A DNA stretch of 64,000 nt from Capnocytophaga ochracea DSM 7271 (GCF_000023285.1 NC_013162.1:186001-250000), one strand, 5' to 3'; shown: positions 52,124 to 62,382, counted from the stretch's first letter. Program-made: numbers and translations. The notes: a model not told the origin generated them from the letters alone.

Positions 52124-52593
52124 GTTATTCGTTATTCACCATTCGTCCCTACACCCCCTCTCCTTGGGAGAGGGACGGGGTGAGGATTCCCTTTCTTTCG
52201 TCTCGAAACCCCTTTTTTAACATTTTTACCCTTGTTGTATCATATTATTAATCAACTATTTATATACCCTTTCTATACCAATCTTCCAAGATTCGTATAA
52301 GCTTCCTATAAGCTCTCTATAAGCTAACCATACCCATCTAATAGCCTTTTTTCATCAAAAACCCTCTCTCGCCTCTTCCGAACTTCTCCGTTTCCTTCCG
52401 CTCTCTCTAACCTATTCGATTTGTCCGACAAGTCTCACCTATCAATAAACAATTTTTATCACTACTCATTTACTAATTTTCTAATTCTCTCATTTTCTCA
52501 TTTCTGGCATTATTGGCATTTCTGGTATTATTATTATTTTCTTATTTTTCCTTATATATTTTACATCGTAATAAAAAATAATTAAAAATCTGC
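52124..52593. other. gene-free spacer before the first SusC gene
   Basis: No gene. It holds a small hairpin CCCCTCTCC...GGAGAGGG (about 52152-52172), copy B of the dispersed repeat (52187-52360), and degenerate CTAATTTTCTAATTCTCTCA and GGCATTTCTGGTATTATT words (52470-52540). Confidence 0.65.
52187..52360. repeat. dispersed ~170-bp repeat, copy B
   Basis: Direct copy of 45300-45480. The best-conserved core (about 52260-52330) includes CCAAGATTCGTATAAGCTTC and differs by only a few bases. Confidence 0.8.
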
Positions 52594-53050
52594 AAAAATA
52601 TTTGTTTTATATTCCTTTTATTAATATATTTGCGCCATTAAATAACCAATAGAAAGTTTTGGAAGTATGAAACGAAAAATCTTCTTATTGCTAATAGCTC
52701 TATGGAGTACTACCTCTCTGCTATGGGCACAAAACAAACAAATTTCCGGTACTATTACCGATGAGAAAGGCACTCCTCTTCCCGGAGTGAGTGTGCAAAT
52801 CAAATCAACTACCCGTGGGGTAGCTACTGATTTTGATGGTAAATATAGCATTGAAGCCTCTCCAGGCAACGTGCTATTGTTCAGTTTTATGGGCTATGCC
52901 TCCCAAGAAAAAACCGTTGGCAAGGGGGGGGGTAATAGCTTGATTATCAATGTACAGCTGAAAGAAGATACCCAAGAATTGGGCGAAGTAGTAGTAGTGG
53001 GCTATGGTACCCAAAAGAAAGAAAACCTTACGGGAGCTGTAGCAGCGGTA
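52594..53050 (+). repeat. duplicated susC promoter and 5' module, copy 1
   Basis: This ~457-bp segment is nearly identical to 57698-58154 and covers the promoter, leader and first ~128 codons of susC. Identity ends abruptly after the codons for TGAVAAV. It includes a G9 run at 52924-52932. Confidence 0.92.
52601..52632 (+). promoter_or_regulatory. promoter of the first susCD pair
   Basis: TTTG (52601-52604), 20-bp spacer and TATATTTG (52625-52632). The leader would be about 30 nt, with GGAAG just before the ATG. Confidence 0.75.
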
Positions 53051-55771
53051 GACGCTAAGAAATTAGCCAGCCGTCCGGCAACAAGCATTACCAAAGCCTT
53101 GCAAGGAAGTGTAGCCGGGGTTACCGTTATCTCTCGTCCTGGAGGTACGACTCTTAACATTCGCGGGCGCGGTAACTTAGGTAATTCCGACCCTCTCTAT
53201 ATCGTAGATGGTATAGAGGTAAGTAGCAATTTCTTCAATGCTATGAATCCTAATAGTATTGAGAACATCTCTTTCTTAAAAGACGCTTCTTCGGCAGCTA
53301 TCTATGGAGCAAAAGCTGCTTATGGCGTAGTATTGGTAACTACAAAAGCCGCCAAAACAGGCGTAATGCAAATTAGTTATGAAGGTGCTACAGGAGTACA
53401 AATGCCTACCTACTTACCTAAGATGGTAAATTCAGCTGAATATGCCGAAATGTATCGCTTAGCCGAACGCAACACAGGTGTCCCTGAAGCCAACCTTACT
53501 TTTACCGATGAGATGATACAAAAGTATCGTGATGGCTCTGACCCCGACCGCTATCCCAATACCAATTGGTTCGACCTCATTGTGCGTAAACAAAGCTTTA
53601 TTACCAAACACAACGTACAATTCTCAGGAGGCGTAGAAAAGTTCAAATATCTATTAGACGGAGGTTTCTTTAGAGAAGAAGGAGCTTCAAGAGGTGATGT
53701 AACCGACCGCTACAACTTGAACTCCAAAACTTCTTCCGATATTAAAAAATGGCTTACCCTTACTTCTAATATTAATTTCATCTATACCAAACATAACAAT
53801 ACTCGCGGTGGTATTAACTTTGTAGAGGCTTTACGCGTACCTCCCACCCAAGTAGCCAAACATTCTAATGGTGAATGGGGTACTGTTCGTAACGGGCGAC
53901 AAACAACTTCTGAAGAAACCAACGCAAACCCTTACCGTTCTTGGGCTGAAAATGGCAGAAGTAGTTCTACAGCGCGTCGTCTTTTAGGTTCTATCGCTGC
54001 CGAAGTACGTCCGTTCGAAAAAGTAAAAGTTACCAATCAGTTCGCTTATAGTTATTATGATTATCGAGGGTTCTCTTTTGCTAACAGAAAGAAAGGTGTA
54101 CCAAGTTTCCTAAATCCTGCTTCTGGAATTATTGCAGGTACAGCATCCACTAATAACCAAATGGACTTAGATTGGTTCTATTCCGATAAGTTTATCTATG
54201 ACGGCTGGCTTAACTACGACCAGACCTTTAACGACCTACACGCCGTAACCTTAATGATAGGGGCGCACACCGATATCTATTCGTTTAGGCGTCTTACCGT
54301 AGGACGTAAAAACTTCGCCAGCAATGATATGAACGACTTTTCAGGTGGTTCTTTAAAAGAAGTAGACCAAATACTCACAGACACAAAAAATAATATAAAT
54401 TATTACGAAGAAGAAAGTATCAATTCTTATTTTGGTAGGATAGGTTACACTTACGACCAAAAATACCTATTCGAAGCCAATTTCCGTGCCGATGCTTCTT
54501 CTCGTTTCGCTAAAAAAGGTCGTTGGGGCTACTTCCCCTCTTTTTCAGTGGGCTGGCGTGTAGACCAAGAGAAGTTTATGGAAAATGCCACTTGGCTCGA
54601 CGGACTCAAATTGCGCGCCTCTTGGGGTGAGAATGGTAATATTAAAAACATAGGATTATACGATACCTATTCTACTTACGATAGTGGAGGTACTACGGTA
54701 TTAGGTGGAGTAAGCGTTCCTACCCTTACCGAAGGACGTATAGGAAACCCAGACCTTACTTGGGAAACTACTGCTTCCACTAACATAGGTCTTGATTTGA
54801 GTATTGGTAAAGGGCTCATCAATATCACCGCCGACTTATACAACCGCTTAACAAAAGGTATTCTTATTCGTGCTAATGATATAATGGCTGAAACTGGCCT
54901 CTCTTCTAGTCAAATACCTGCACGTAATGTAGGTAAAGTACGTAATAAAGGTATTGAGTTAGTACTCTCTCATTATAAATCTTTTGGTGACTTCAGTTAT
55001 AACGTTTCTTTAAATGGCACTTTTAACCACAACGAAATTGTCGACTTAGGTGATAAAGTAGACCAATTACCTCCTGAGGATCTTTGGATATACAAAAAAG
55101 GAGGTTCTATTGGCGATTTCTATATGTATGACTCCAATGGTCTCTATACCCCACAAGAGATTACTGACGGAAAATTTGTGCCTCTGGGAGAACAAGTCCC
55201 TGAAGCTGGTATGATTCGTTATGTAGACATTAACGGCGATGGAAAAATTGATGCCAAAGACCGTACTGTAGTAGGTAATGATGTCCCTAAATACACCTAT
55301 GGAGTAAACATTGAACTTAACTACAAAAACTTCTCTTTCTCCATAATGGGGCAAGGTATTCAAGGCGTAAAAGTATATCTAAGGAATGAAGCCTCACAAT
55401 CATTCTTTGATAACTCTGTACCTCGTGAGTGGCAAAGAGATAACTGGACAACCGAAAATCAAGGAGCTTCTTATCCTAAACTTTTTGTCCCTTCTGATGC
55501 TCGTTATAAATATAACACGCAAACTTCATCTTTTTGGTTATTTAATGCCGATTATTTCAGAATTAAAAACATAACCCTTGGGTATACACTACCCGATGAA
55601 GTACAAAAGATATTAGGAGTAACCAATGCACGTGTATATCTTTCAGGTGAAAACCTCTTTACTTTTAGAGGCGATAAACGTATGAAAGATTTCGATCCCG
55701 AAGTAGCCAGTGGTCGTGGTTATTCATTGGTGTTAAAAAGCTATATCGCTGGCTTGTCTTTTTCTTTCTAA
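52667..55771 (+). CDS. SusC/RagA-family TonB-dependent outer-membrane transporter 1
   Basis: 1034 residues. Signal peptide (about 1-21, ending LWAQ), a carboxypeptidase-D-regulatory-like beta sandwich (about 24-100, ISGTITDEKGTPLPGVSV), a TonB-box-like stretch EVVVVGYGTQKKENLTGAV, the plug (about 115-230) and the 22-strand barrel ending in Phe. It imports oligosaccharides captured by its SusD partner, encoded 28 bp downstream. The first ~128 residues are almost the same as in the second SusC (57771); the rest is strongly different, so the two should import different glycans. Codons for GKGGGN contain a run of nine G, a possible slippage site. Confidence 0.95.
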   Translation: MKRKIFLLLIALWSTTSLLWAQNKQISGTITDEKGTPLPGVSVQIKSTTRGVATDFDGKYSIEASPGNVLLFSFMGYASQEKTVGKGGGNSLIINVQLKEDTQELGEVVVVGYGTQKKENLTGAVAAVDAKKLASRPATSITKALQGSVAGVTVISRPGGTTLNIRGRGNLGNSDPLYIVDGIEVSSNFFNAMNPNSIENISFLKDASSAAIYGAKAAYGVVLVTTKAAKTGVMQISYEGATGVQMPTYLPKMVNSAEYAEMYRLAERNTGVPEANLTFTDEMIQKYRDGSDPDRYPNTNWFDLIVRKQSFITKHNVQFSGGVEKFKYLLDGGFFREEGASRGDVTDRYNLNSKTSSDIKKWLTLTSNINFIYTKHNNTRGGINFVEALRVPPTQVAKHSNGEWGTVRNGRQTTSEETNANPYRSWAENGRSSSTARRLLGSIAAEVRPFEKVKVTNQFAYSYYDYRGFSFANRKKGVPSFLNPASGIIAGTASTNNQMDLDWFYSDKFIYDGWLNYDQTFNDLHAVTLMIGAHTDIYSFRRLTVGRKNFASNDMNDFSGGSLKEVDQILTDTKNNINYYEEESINSYFGRIGYTYDQKYLFEANFRADASSRFAKKGRWGYFPSFSVGWRVDQEKFMENATWLDGLKLRASWGENGNIKNIGLYDTYSTYDSGGTTVLGGVSVPTLTEGRIGNPDLTWETTASTNIGLDLSIGKGLINITADLYNRLTKGILIRANDIMAETGLSSSQIPARNVGKVRNKGIELVLSHYKSFGDFSYNVSLNGTFNHNEIVDLGDKVDQLPPEDLWIYKKGGSIGDFYMYDSNGLYTPQEITDGKFVPLGEQVPEAGMIRYVDINGDGKIDAKDRTVVGNDVPKYTYGVNIELNYKNFSFSIMGQGIQGVKVYLRNEASQSFFDNSVPREWQRDNWTTENQGASYPKLFVPSDARYKYNTQTSSFWLFNADYFRIKNITLGYTLPDEVQKILGVTNARVYLSGENLFTFRGDKRMKDFDPEVASGRGYSLVLKSYIAGLSFSF

Positions 55772-55799
55772 CCTATCATAACTATTAAATTTAAAGACA

Positions 55800-57587
55800 A
55801 TGAAAAATATCATACAAAAATCATTTATTGCGCTTGCCTTAATGGGTACAATGAGTTGTGGCGATGACTTTTTCGATAAAACCCCACAAGATTCATTAGA
55901 TCCTTCAAAGATAGATGAACGTCTTTTTATAGGGCTCCGAAATGGTATCTATCGCCATTTAAATGATGGCTATGGCGGAATTTTCGAAGACGGATATGCC
56001 GATAATGGCTATTCACGAAATCTGTGGGATAGTAATGGTAGTTCTGTACAAGGAAATACACTTACATCCTCTCAAGATTATGGTTATAATGGCTTTTACT
56101 CAGGCATACGTGCTTGTAACCAAGTTATTGAACAAGTCGATAACTTTCAACAGATTTCAGCCAATTTACGTGAGAAGTATAAAACTGAAGCTCGCGTAAT
56201 GCGCGCGTGGATTTACGGAAACCTTACGCTTTATTTTAATAATGTACCTTTCGTAACCACCGTTGCCAATGATTACCCCGATGGGTTAGCCCAAACACCA
56301 GCCTCTGAAATCAGAACGTGGGTGCTTAAAGAGTTAGACGAAGCCATTGCTATATTGCCTCAAACTAATGACAAAGGTTGTTTTAATAAAGCAATGACCT
56401 ATGCCATTAAAGCGCGTTTAGCTTATTATTTTGGTAAATACGATCAAGCCGAAGCAGCAGCCCGCTATGTTATTGATAACGGTGGTTATCGCTTGCATCA
56501 AGTAGCATCCCTTACTCCTGATATGATAAAAGATGCTGAATACTTTAAGAAATTCGTAGACTTTTCTGCTTATGGCATTGATGAAGACACCTTTATCAAA
56601 GGACTTTTCAATTATCAAAATATTTGGAAAGCCGATAATAGTCCTGAAACCATTATTGCTAAGGAGTTTATCGCAAGTGAACGTGAAGGCAACTGGTTAA
56701 GAGTAACAGCCTTATTAACTCCTAATTTAGTGTCTAAACACGCTTGGGCTACTATTGTCCCTATTCAAGAATTGGTAGATGCTTACTGGACAACCGATGG
56801 TAAAACCAAGCCTACCCTTTCTACTATGGAGCAACGTATTCTAGATTATAAAGCACTTTCCGATGAAGTAAAAACAATTCAAGAAGCCAATAAATCTACT
56901 TACAGTCAGGCAGTAAATAGTATTGTGAACACCTTGCCTAATAAAGCCTATATGACACAGTTCAAAAATAGAGATAGTCGTTTGTATGCTTCTATCATCT
57001 TTCCATTCTCCTCTGTAAGTAAATACCGAATGAACGAATATCAGCAATACATTCCTGATATTGTAAACTACGGTAAAAGTGGTTATGCCTTTAGGAAGAT
57101 GAGTGGTGCAGACGACGTAGTGCCTATATGGGGTGACGCTTATTACACTACAGGAGTAGATTTCCCGCTCATTCGTTTGGCTGAAATGATGCTTATCTAT
57201 GCCGAAGCCCATACCCAAAATACAGGTTATGACGGTACAGTAGTAACTGAACTCAACAAGTTGCGCACTCGTGTGGGTATGCCCGAAGTACCTACCGGTC
57301 TTTCTAAAAATGATGCTCTCGACTTTATTCGTAAAGAACGTCGTATAGAGTTGGCAGGTGAAGGTCTGCGTTTCTTTGATATCCGCTTGTATGAAGACGA
57401 TACTCGCAACGGAGGATTTAAAGGCACTGAAGCTGCAAGTGTGGTAATGAGAGGACAAATAAAAGACGTAGTAGGTAACCCTGGTACTACCAAAACCTGG
57501 TCTGCACGCCTTATGTATATGCCTATTCCACAAACAGCTTTAGACAAAAACAAAAACGCTGGTATGAAACAAAACCCAGGATATTAA
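55800..57587 (+). CDS. SusD/RagB-family glycan-binding lipoprotein 1
   Basis: 595 residues. Lipoprotein signal with lipobox TMSC (Cys20), followed by GDDFFDKTPQDSL, the usual SusD opening. Helical TPR-like segments (ARVMRAWIYGNLTLYFNNVPFV) and the C-terminal RLAEMMLIYAEAHT, RRIELAGEGLRFFDIRLYE and MPIPQTALDKNKNAGMKQNPGY are diagnostic. It sits as a lid over the SusC barrel and binds glycan at the cell surface. It ends with a terminator, making the first pair a two-gene unit. Confidence 0.95.
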   Translation: MKNIIQKSFIALALMGTMSCGDDFFDKTPQDSLDPSKIDERLFIGLRNGIYRHLNDGYGGIFEDGYADNGYSRNLWDSNGSSVQGNTLTSSQDYGYNGFYSGIRACNQVIEQVDNFQQISANLREKYKTEARVMRAWIYGNLTLYFNNVPFVTTVANDYPDGLAQTPASEIRTWVLKELDEAIAILPQTNDKGCFNKAMTYAIKARLAYYFGKYDQAEAAARYVIDNGGYRLHQVASLTPDMIKDAEYFKKFVDFSAYGIDEDTFIKGLFNYQNIWKADNSPETIIAKEFIASEREGNWLRVTALLTPNLVSKHAWATIVPIQELVDAYWTTDGKTKPTLSTMEQRILDYKALSDEVKTIQEANKSTYSQAVNSIVNTLPNKAYMTQFKNRDSRLYASIIFPFSSVSKYRMNEYQQYIPDIVNYGKSGYAFRKMSGADDVVPIWGDAYYTTGVDFPLIRLAEMMLIYAEAHTQNTGYDGTVVTELNKLRTRVGMPEVPTGLSKNDALDFIRKERRIELAGEGLRFFDIRLYEDDTRNGGFKGTEAASVVMRGQIKDVVGNPGTTKTWSARLMYMPIPQTALDKNKNAGMKQNPGY

Positions 57588-57604
57588 TCAGATTCCAATA
57601 ACAC

Positions 57605-57650
57605 AAAAAGGCTATCTTGAAAAGTTATTTTCTCAGGGTAGCCTTTTTAT
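57605..57650 (+). terminator. terminator after the first susD
   Basis: Arms AAAAAGGCTA (57605-57614) and TAGCCTTTTT (57639-57648). It separates the two susCD pairs, so the second needs its own promoter. Confidence 0.85.
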
Positions 57651-57697
57651 TATTCAATTGTTAAACTTTTAACAAAATATTTTGATAAAAAGTTGCG

Positions 57698-58154
57698 AAA
57701 ATATTTGTTTTATATAACTTTTTATTAATATATTTGCGCCATTAAATAACCAATAGAAAGTTTTGGAAGTATGAAACGAAAAATCTTCTTATTACTCATA
57801 GCTCTATGGAGTACTACCTCTCTGCTATGGGCACAAAACAAACAAATTTCCGGTACTGTTACCGATGAGAAAGGCACTCCTCTTCCCGGAGTGAGTGTGC
57901 AAATCAAATCAACTACCCGTGGGGTAGCTACTGATTTTGATGGTAAATATAGCATTGAAGCCTCTCAAGGCAACGTGCTATTGTTCAGTTATATGGGCTA
58001 TGCCTCCCAAGAAAAAACCGTTGGTAAGGGGGGGGGTAATAGCTTGATTATCAATGTAAAACTAAAAGAAGACACCCAAGAATTGAGTGAAGTAGTAGTA
58101 GTGGGCTATGGTTCTCAAAAGAAAGAAAACCTTACGGGAGCCGTAGCAGCAGTT
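57698..58154 (+). repeat. duplicated susC promoter and 5' module, copy 2
   Basis: Near-identical to 52594-53050, offset by about 5104 bp in direct orientation, so recombination between the copies would delete one susCD pair or create a chimera. It includes the second G9 run at 58028-58036. Confidence 0.92.
57704..57736 (+). promoter_or_regulatory. promoter of the second susCD pair and GH110 gene
   Basis: TTTG (57704-57707), 21-bp spacer and TATATTTG (57729-57736). The spacer is one base longer than in copy 1; otherwise the two promoters and leaders are the same. Confidence 0.75.
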
Positions 58155-60833
58155 TCGGCTGAAACACTTACGAAACGTCCAGTAGCTAATACCGCTACAA
58201 TGCTACAAGGGCAAGTACCTGGGTTACGCATTGTGCAAGGTTCAGGGCAACCTGGTGCCGAGTCGGCTTCAATACGTGTGCGTGGACAAGGTACTTATAG
58301 CTCCGCTGGCTCCGACCCCTTGGTACTTATCGATGGAGTTCCTGGTTCTTTGGCAAACATCAATCCTAATGACATCGAAAACATTTCAGTGCTCAAAGAT
58401 GCAGCTTCAGCTTCTATCTACGGGGCAAGAGCTGCTAATGGGGTAATTTTAGTCACTACCAAATTAGGTAACGACGGACATTTCAAAATCTCTTATCAAA
58501 ACAACTTTGCTATTCATACCCCTACACGTATGCTCAAATTGGTTACCAATTCAGCTGAATATATGCGCTTGTTCAACGAAGCTAAAACCAATTCGGGTAT
58601 TACTGATGGGCATTACACTCCCGAAATGATAGCTGCCTATGAGAATGCTACCGATCGTATTCAATATCCAAACTTCGATTGGATAGACTATATGTTCAAC
58701 CCTGCTTTTGTGCAAAACCACAATCTTACGCTCAGTGGGGGTGCTAAAGGAACTCTCTACAATATTGCTTTAGGTTATGTAGACCAGCCAGGGGTGCTAC
58801 GAGGCTTTAAGTATGACCGACTTAACTTCCGTAGCAATATAAAATCCGAAATTAAACCGTGGGCTACTGTAGGTGTAAACGTAGCTTTGGATAGAGGTAA
58901 AACTGAACGTCCTCGCCAAGGTCACGTAGATACTTTCCTTTCTACTATAGCACAAGCTCCTACTTATAGACCTTTTACTCCTGATGGCAAATATGTTTCT
59001 AAGGCTTACGATTTCGAGCAAGCTAACAAGAATATGCCTGCCATTATTGATAGTGGAGCACTTCGCAACACTACCGAATACAACTTATCGGGTCAGTTGT
59101 GGGACGATATTACTTTGACAAAAGGCTTGAATTGGTATTCCAAATTAGCCGTTACTTATTCCGATGAATCCTATAAAGACTGGCGCCCTGTGGTACCTGT
59201 TTACAATTATCACACAGGAGCTGTAACGGGCGACCTCGATGTAGGTGGTAAAGGTTTAATTTCTAACAACGCTAAAAACTTTTATACCAACTTCTTCACC
59301 TATCTAAAATACACTAAAACCTTTGCAGAAAACCATACCATAGGCTTACAAGCAGGGTATAGCCAAGAGTACAATAATTATCAGACCTTACAAGGTCATA
59401 GACGTGACTATATAGCTAATAACTTACACGAACTTGATGCGGGTACTACCGCCATTCAAACCAATAATGGTAATACAATAGAATGGGCTTTACAATCTTT
59501 CTTCGGAAGATTTAATTACAATTATAAAGAACGTTATTTGCTTGAAGCTAATGTACGCTATGATGGTACTTCACGTATTGCTAAAGCTAACCGTTGGGGT
59601 TGGTTTCCTTCTTTCTCAGCAGGCTGGCGCATTTCTGAAGAAAGCTTTATCAAAGACACTCCTGCTATGCAATGGCTTACCAACTTAAAAATACGCGGTT
59701 CTTACGGTCTATTGGGCAACCAAAATATAGGCAACTACCCTTATCAATCATTGCTCAACTACACAGGAGCTTATCCGTTTGATAACACTACCCTTTCTCC
59801 AGGAGTAGCACAAACAAGTTATGCAAATAACGATATCAAATGGGAGTCTACTTCCGTTACCGATATAGGAGTTGATATCACTCTATTTAAGCGTATTTCT
59901 ATTGTGTATGACTGGTATAAAAAGCACACTTTTGATATACTCCGTAGCGCACAAGTAACAGGAGCATTAGGATTAAATGCTCCTACTATTAACAGTGGTG
60001 AAATGGATAATTATGGACACGAACTCTCAGTGCAATATAATCATTCTATCAATAAAGGTCGTTTAGAAGGGTTGAGCTATGGGGCTGGTTTCTATGTTGA
60101 TATTTCACGTAACAAGTTAGTAAATTTTGGAGCGCGTGAAATTGACGGTTATAACCTTCGCGAAGATGGTTTGCCTTATAACTCCTTCTATATGCTCGAG
60201 ATGATAGGCATTTTCCAAAACCAAGCCGAAATTGATAACTCTCCCAAACAATTCAACGACCCCGTACGTCCTGGTGATTTTAAATATCGCGATGTAAATG
60301 GCGATGGCAAAATTGATAACGATGACCGTACTGTAGTAGATGGTCGTTTCCCTAAATACGAATATTCATTCAATGCACATTTAGAGTATAAAGGTATCGA
60401 CTTCTCTGTCCTCTTTCAAGGGGTAGAAGGTCGCAAAATCTATACTACGGGGTGGGGCTTAGACCCTTTTCGTCAAGGTACAGCTCCTACTTTAGACTAT
60501 GTGAACAACCGTTGGCGTGGCGAAGGTACTTCTAACAGCTATCCACGTATGTACTTTAATCAAGTAGGCGACGAACATAACTGCCGCTTTAACACTTGGT
60601 ATTTGCAAGATGCCTCTTACTTACGCTTGAAAAATATCACCGTTGGGTTCTCTTTCCCCGAAGATATCATTTCTAAAGTAGGTCTAACCAAACTCAGAGT
60701 GTATTTCGCAGGTGATAATCTATGGACTCTTACTGACTATAAAGGATTAGACCCCGAACGTGCTGGCGACGGACTCTTTGTCCAATACCCACAAAATAAA
60801 ATCATTTCAATGGGGTTAAATGTAGAATTTTAA
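57771..60833 (+). CDS. SusC/RagA-family TonB-dependent outer-membrane transporter 2
   Basis: 1020 residues with signal peptide, CarboxypepD-like domain, plug (MLQGQVPGLRIVQGSGQPGAE, DVLKDAASASIYGARAANGV-type motifs) and barrel ending VEF. It shares a near-identical first ~128 residues with the first SusC but has a different plug and barrel. The ATG context is the same as in the first. It is followed by its own SusD after 12 bp and then the GH110 gene, so its substrate is probably the galactose-capped glycan released by that enzyme. Confidence 0.95.
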   Translation: MKRKIFLLLIALWSTTSLLWAQNKQISGTVTDEKGTPLPGVSVQIKSTTRGVATDFDGKYSIEASQGNVLLFSYMGYASQEKTVGKGGGNSLIINVKLKEDTQELSEVVVVGYGSQKKENLTGAVAAVSAETLTKRPVANTATMLQGQVPGLRIVQGSGQPGAESASIRVRGQGTYSSAGSDPLVLIDGVPGSLANINPNDIENISVLKDAASASIYGARAANGVILVTTKLGNDGHFKISYQNNFAIHTPTRMLKLVTNSAEYMRLFNEAKTNSGITDGHYTPEMIAAYENATDRIQYPNFDWIDYMFNPAFVQNHNLTLSGGAKGTLYNIALGYVDQPGVLRGFKYDRLNFRSNIKSEIKPWATVGVNVALDRGKTERPRQGHVDTFLSTIAQAPTYRPFTPDGKYVSKAYDFEQANKNMPAIIDSGALRNTTEYNLSGQLWDDITLTKGLNWYSKLAVTYSDESYKDWRPVVPVYNYHTGAVTGDLDVGGKGLISNNAKNFYTNFFTYLKYTKTFAENHTIGLQAGYSQEYNNYQTLQGHRRDYIANNLHELDAGTTAIQTNNGNTIEWALQSFFGRFNYNYKERYLLEANVRYDGTSRIAKANRWGWFPSFSAGWRISEESFIKDTPAMQWLTNLKIRGSYGLLGNQNIGNYPYQSLLNYTGAYPFDNTTLSPGVAQTSYANNDIKWESTSVTDIGVDITLFKRISIVYDWYKKHTFDILRSAQVTGALGLNAPTINSGEMDNYGHELSVQYNHSINKGRLEGLSYGAGFYVDISRNKLVNFGAREIDGYNLREDGLPYNSFYMLEMIGIFQNQAEIDNSPKQFNDPVRPGDFKYRDVNGDGKIDNDDRTVVDGRFPKYEYSFNAHLEYKGIDFSVLFQGVEGRKIYTTGWGLDPFRQGTAPTLDYVNNRWRGEGTSNSYPRMYFNQVGDEHNCRFNTWYLQDASYLRLKNITVGFSFPEDIISKVGLTKLRVYFAGDNLWTLTDYKGLDPERAGDGLFVQYPQNKIISMGLNVEF

Positions 60834-60845
60834 TTTTGAAAAGAT

Positions 60846-62381
60846 ATGAAAAAAATACTGACACTTTTCGTTACAGTGTTGTTATTAACGGCTTGTAATA
60901 AAGATTTCTTAGATCTTAATCCAAACGACAGACCTTCTTCTGGTACGTTTTGGAAAACTGAAAGTGACTATAAAATGGCACTCACCGCTTGTTATGGTGC
61001 TATGCAACACCCTCACTTTGCGCAAGGTCTTCCTACGTGGGATAACCTTACCGATAATGCTTATGGGCAACATAATGAAGGCCAATATGGTATGACCATT
61101 GGGCTATCGCAAGGTAATGTTTATGCCAATTCCGAAGGTTTTGTTAGCAATGTATACACTTATGGTCTCAAAGCTGTAATGCGTGCAAATATCTTCTTGA
61201 GAAACTTAGAAGTTTTCTCTGGTATCGATGCCAATACTAAAAAGAGAAATGAAGCCGAAGCTCGTATGATACGCGCTTTCTTCTATTCTTATCTCTACCG
61301 CTGTTATGGCGATGTACCTGTTATAAACGAGGTATTAGATTTAAATACCCAGTTCAAAGCCAAAAGTCCTGCTACCGAAGTGTATAACTTCATAATGCAA
61401 GACCTCGATTTTGCTATTGCCAACTTGCCTTCTCAACCTTATAGCGTTGAAAAAGGACGTTGGACGAGCAACGCTGCTAAAGCCTTCAAAGCGCGATTGA
61501 TTTTGTATACCGCCTATGACGACAGTGGTAATGCCATTGCCGCCAAAATGCAAGAAGCAAAAACAGTGTTAGCCTCTATTTCAGGTTATTCATTAGCAAC
61601 TGATTTCTCCGATAACTTTTTCGATTTAAAACAAGAAAGTTGTCCTGAGATAATGATGTCAGTCAAATATCTTGCTCCCAACAACTATACAAATGCTGAT
61701 TTATGGTATGGCGATTGGATAGTAGTTTCTCCATTAGCTAACTTTATAAACGAGTTCGAAAATGCCAATGGCACCACCGCTACTGCCGTAGCACAAACTA
61801 ATGGTAAGATAGATATCAATACTTTCACCAATGCCTCTATGGCAAGTCGTGACCCACGTATGGCAAAGACGATCTTCGTAGATAAGTTCTTGCACCGTGG
61901 CGTTTACGTAACACCCAGCAATGCACGTGCTACCAATATAGGATTAGCAAAATTCTTGTCTCCTAACTTAGATGCCCCTTATCAATACTCTACCCAAAGC
62001 CAACAAGACTGGGTACTAATGCGTTACGCCGATGTACTCCTAATGAAAGCAGAAGTAGAAAACGAACTTTCAGGAGCCTCTGCCGAAGTGTATAACTATA
62101 TAAACCAAGTACGCACAAGAGCAGGAATGCCTAATCTACCAGCAGGTCTTTCTAAAGAGAATATGAGAACCCGCATTCGCCACGAACGTCGGGTGGAATT
62201 GGCTTTTGAAGGCGAGCGCTATTTCGATCTTAAACGTTGGAAAATTGCCCCTCAAGTGCTCAACAATGTTACTGACGGTATCGTAGCACGTAAGTTTGAA
62301 TCCAAACACTATCTATGGCCTCTACCTCAATCAGAAATTGATAAAAACAGAGGTATTTTAGTTCAAAATCCTAATTATTAA
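60846..62381 (+). CDS. SusD/RagB-family glycan-binding lipoprotein 2
   Basis: 511 residues. Lipobox LTAC (Cys17) followed by NKDFLDLNPNDRPSS. Typical SusD segments include EAEARMIRAFFYSYLYRCYGDVPV, SQQDWVLMRYADVLLMKAEVENE, RHERRVELAFEGERYFDLKRW and LWPLPQSEIDKNRG. Only distantly related to the first SusD, so the ligand should differ. It is co-transcribed with susC 2; a stable hairpin (62383) lies between it and the GH110 gene. Confidence 0.95.
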   Translation: MKKILTLFVTVLLLTACNKDFLDLNPNDRPSSGTFWKTESDYKMALTACYGAMQHPHFAQGLPTWDNLTDNAYGQHNEGQYGMTIGLSQGNVYANSEGFVSNVYTYGLKAVMRANIFLRNLEVFSGIDANTKKRNEAEARMIRAFFYSYLYRCYGDVPVINEVLDLNTQFKAKSPATEVYNFIMQDLDFAIANLPSQPYSVEKGRWTSNAAKAFKARLILYTAYDDSGNAIAAKMQEAKTVLASISGYSLATDFSDNFFDLKQESCPEIMMSVKYLAPNNYTNADLWYGDWIVVSPLANFINEFENANGTTATAVAQTNGKIDINTFTNASMASRDPRMAKTIFVDKFLHRGVYVTPSNARATNIGLAKFLSPNLDAPYQYSTQSQQDWVLMRYADVLLMKAEVENELSGASAEVYNYINQVRTRAGMPNLPAGLSKENMRTRIRHERRVELAFEGERYFDLKRWKIAPQVLNNVTDGIVARKFESKHYLWPLPQSEIDKNRGILVQNPNY

Positions 62382-62382
62382 C

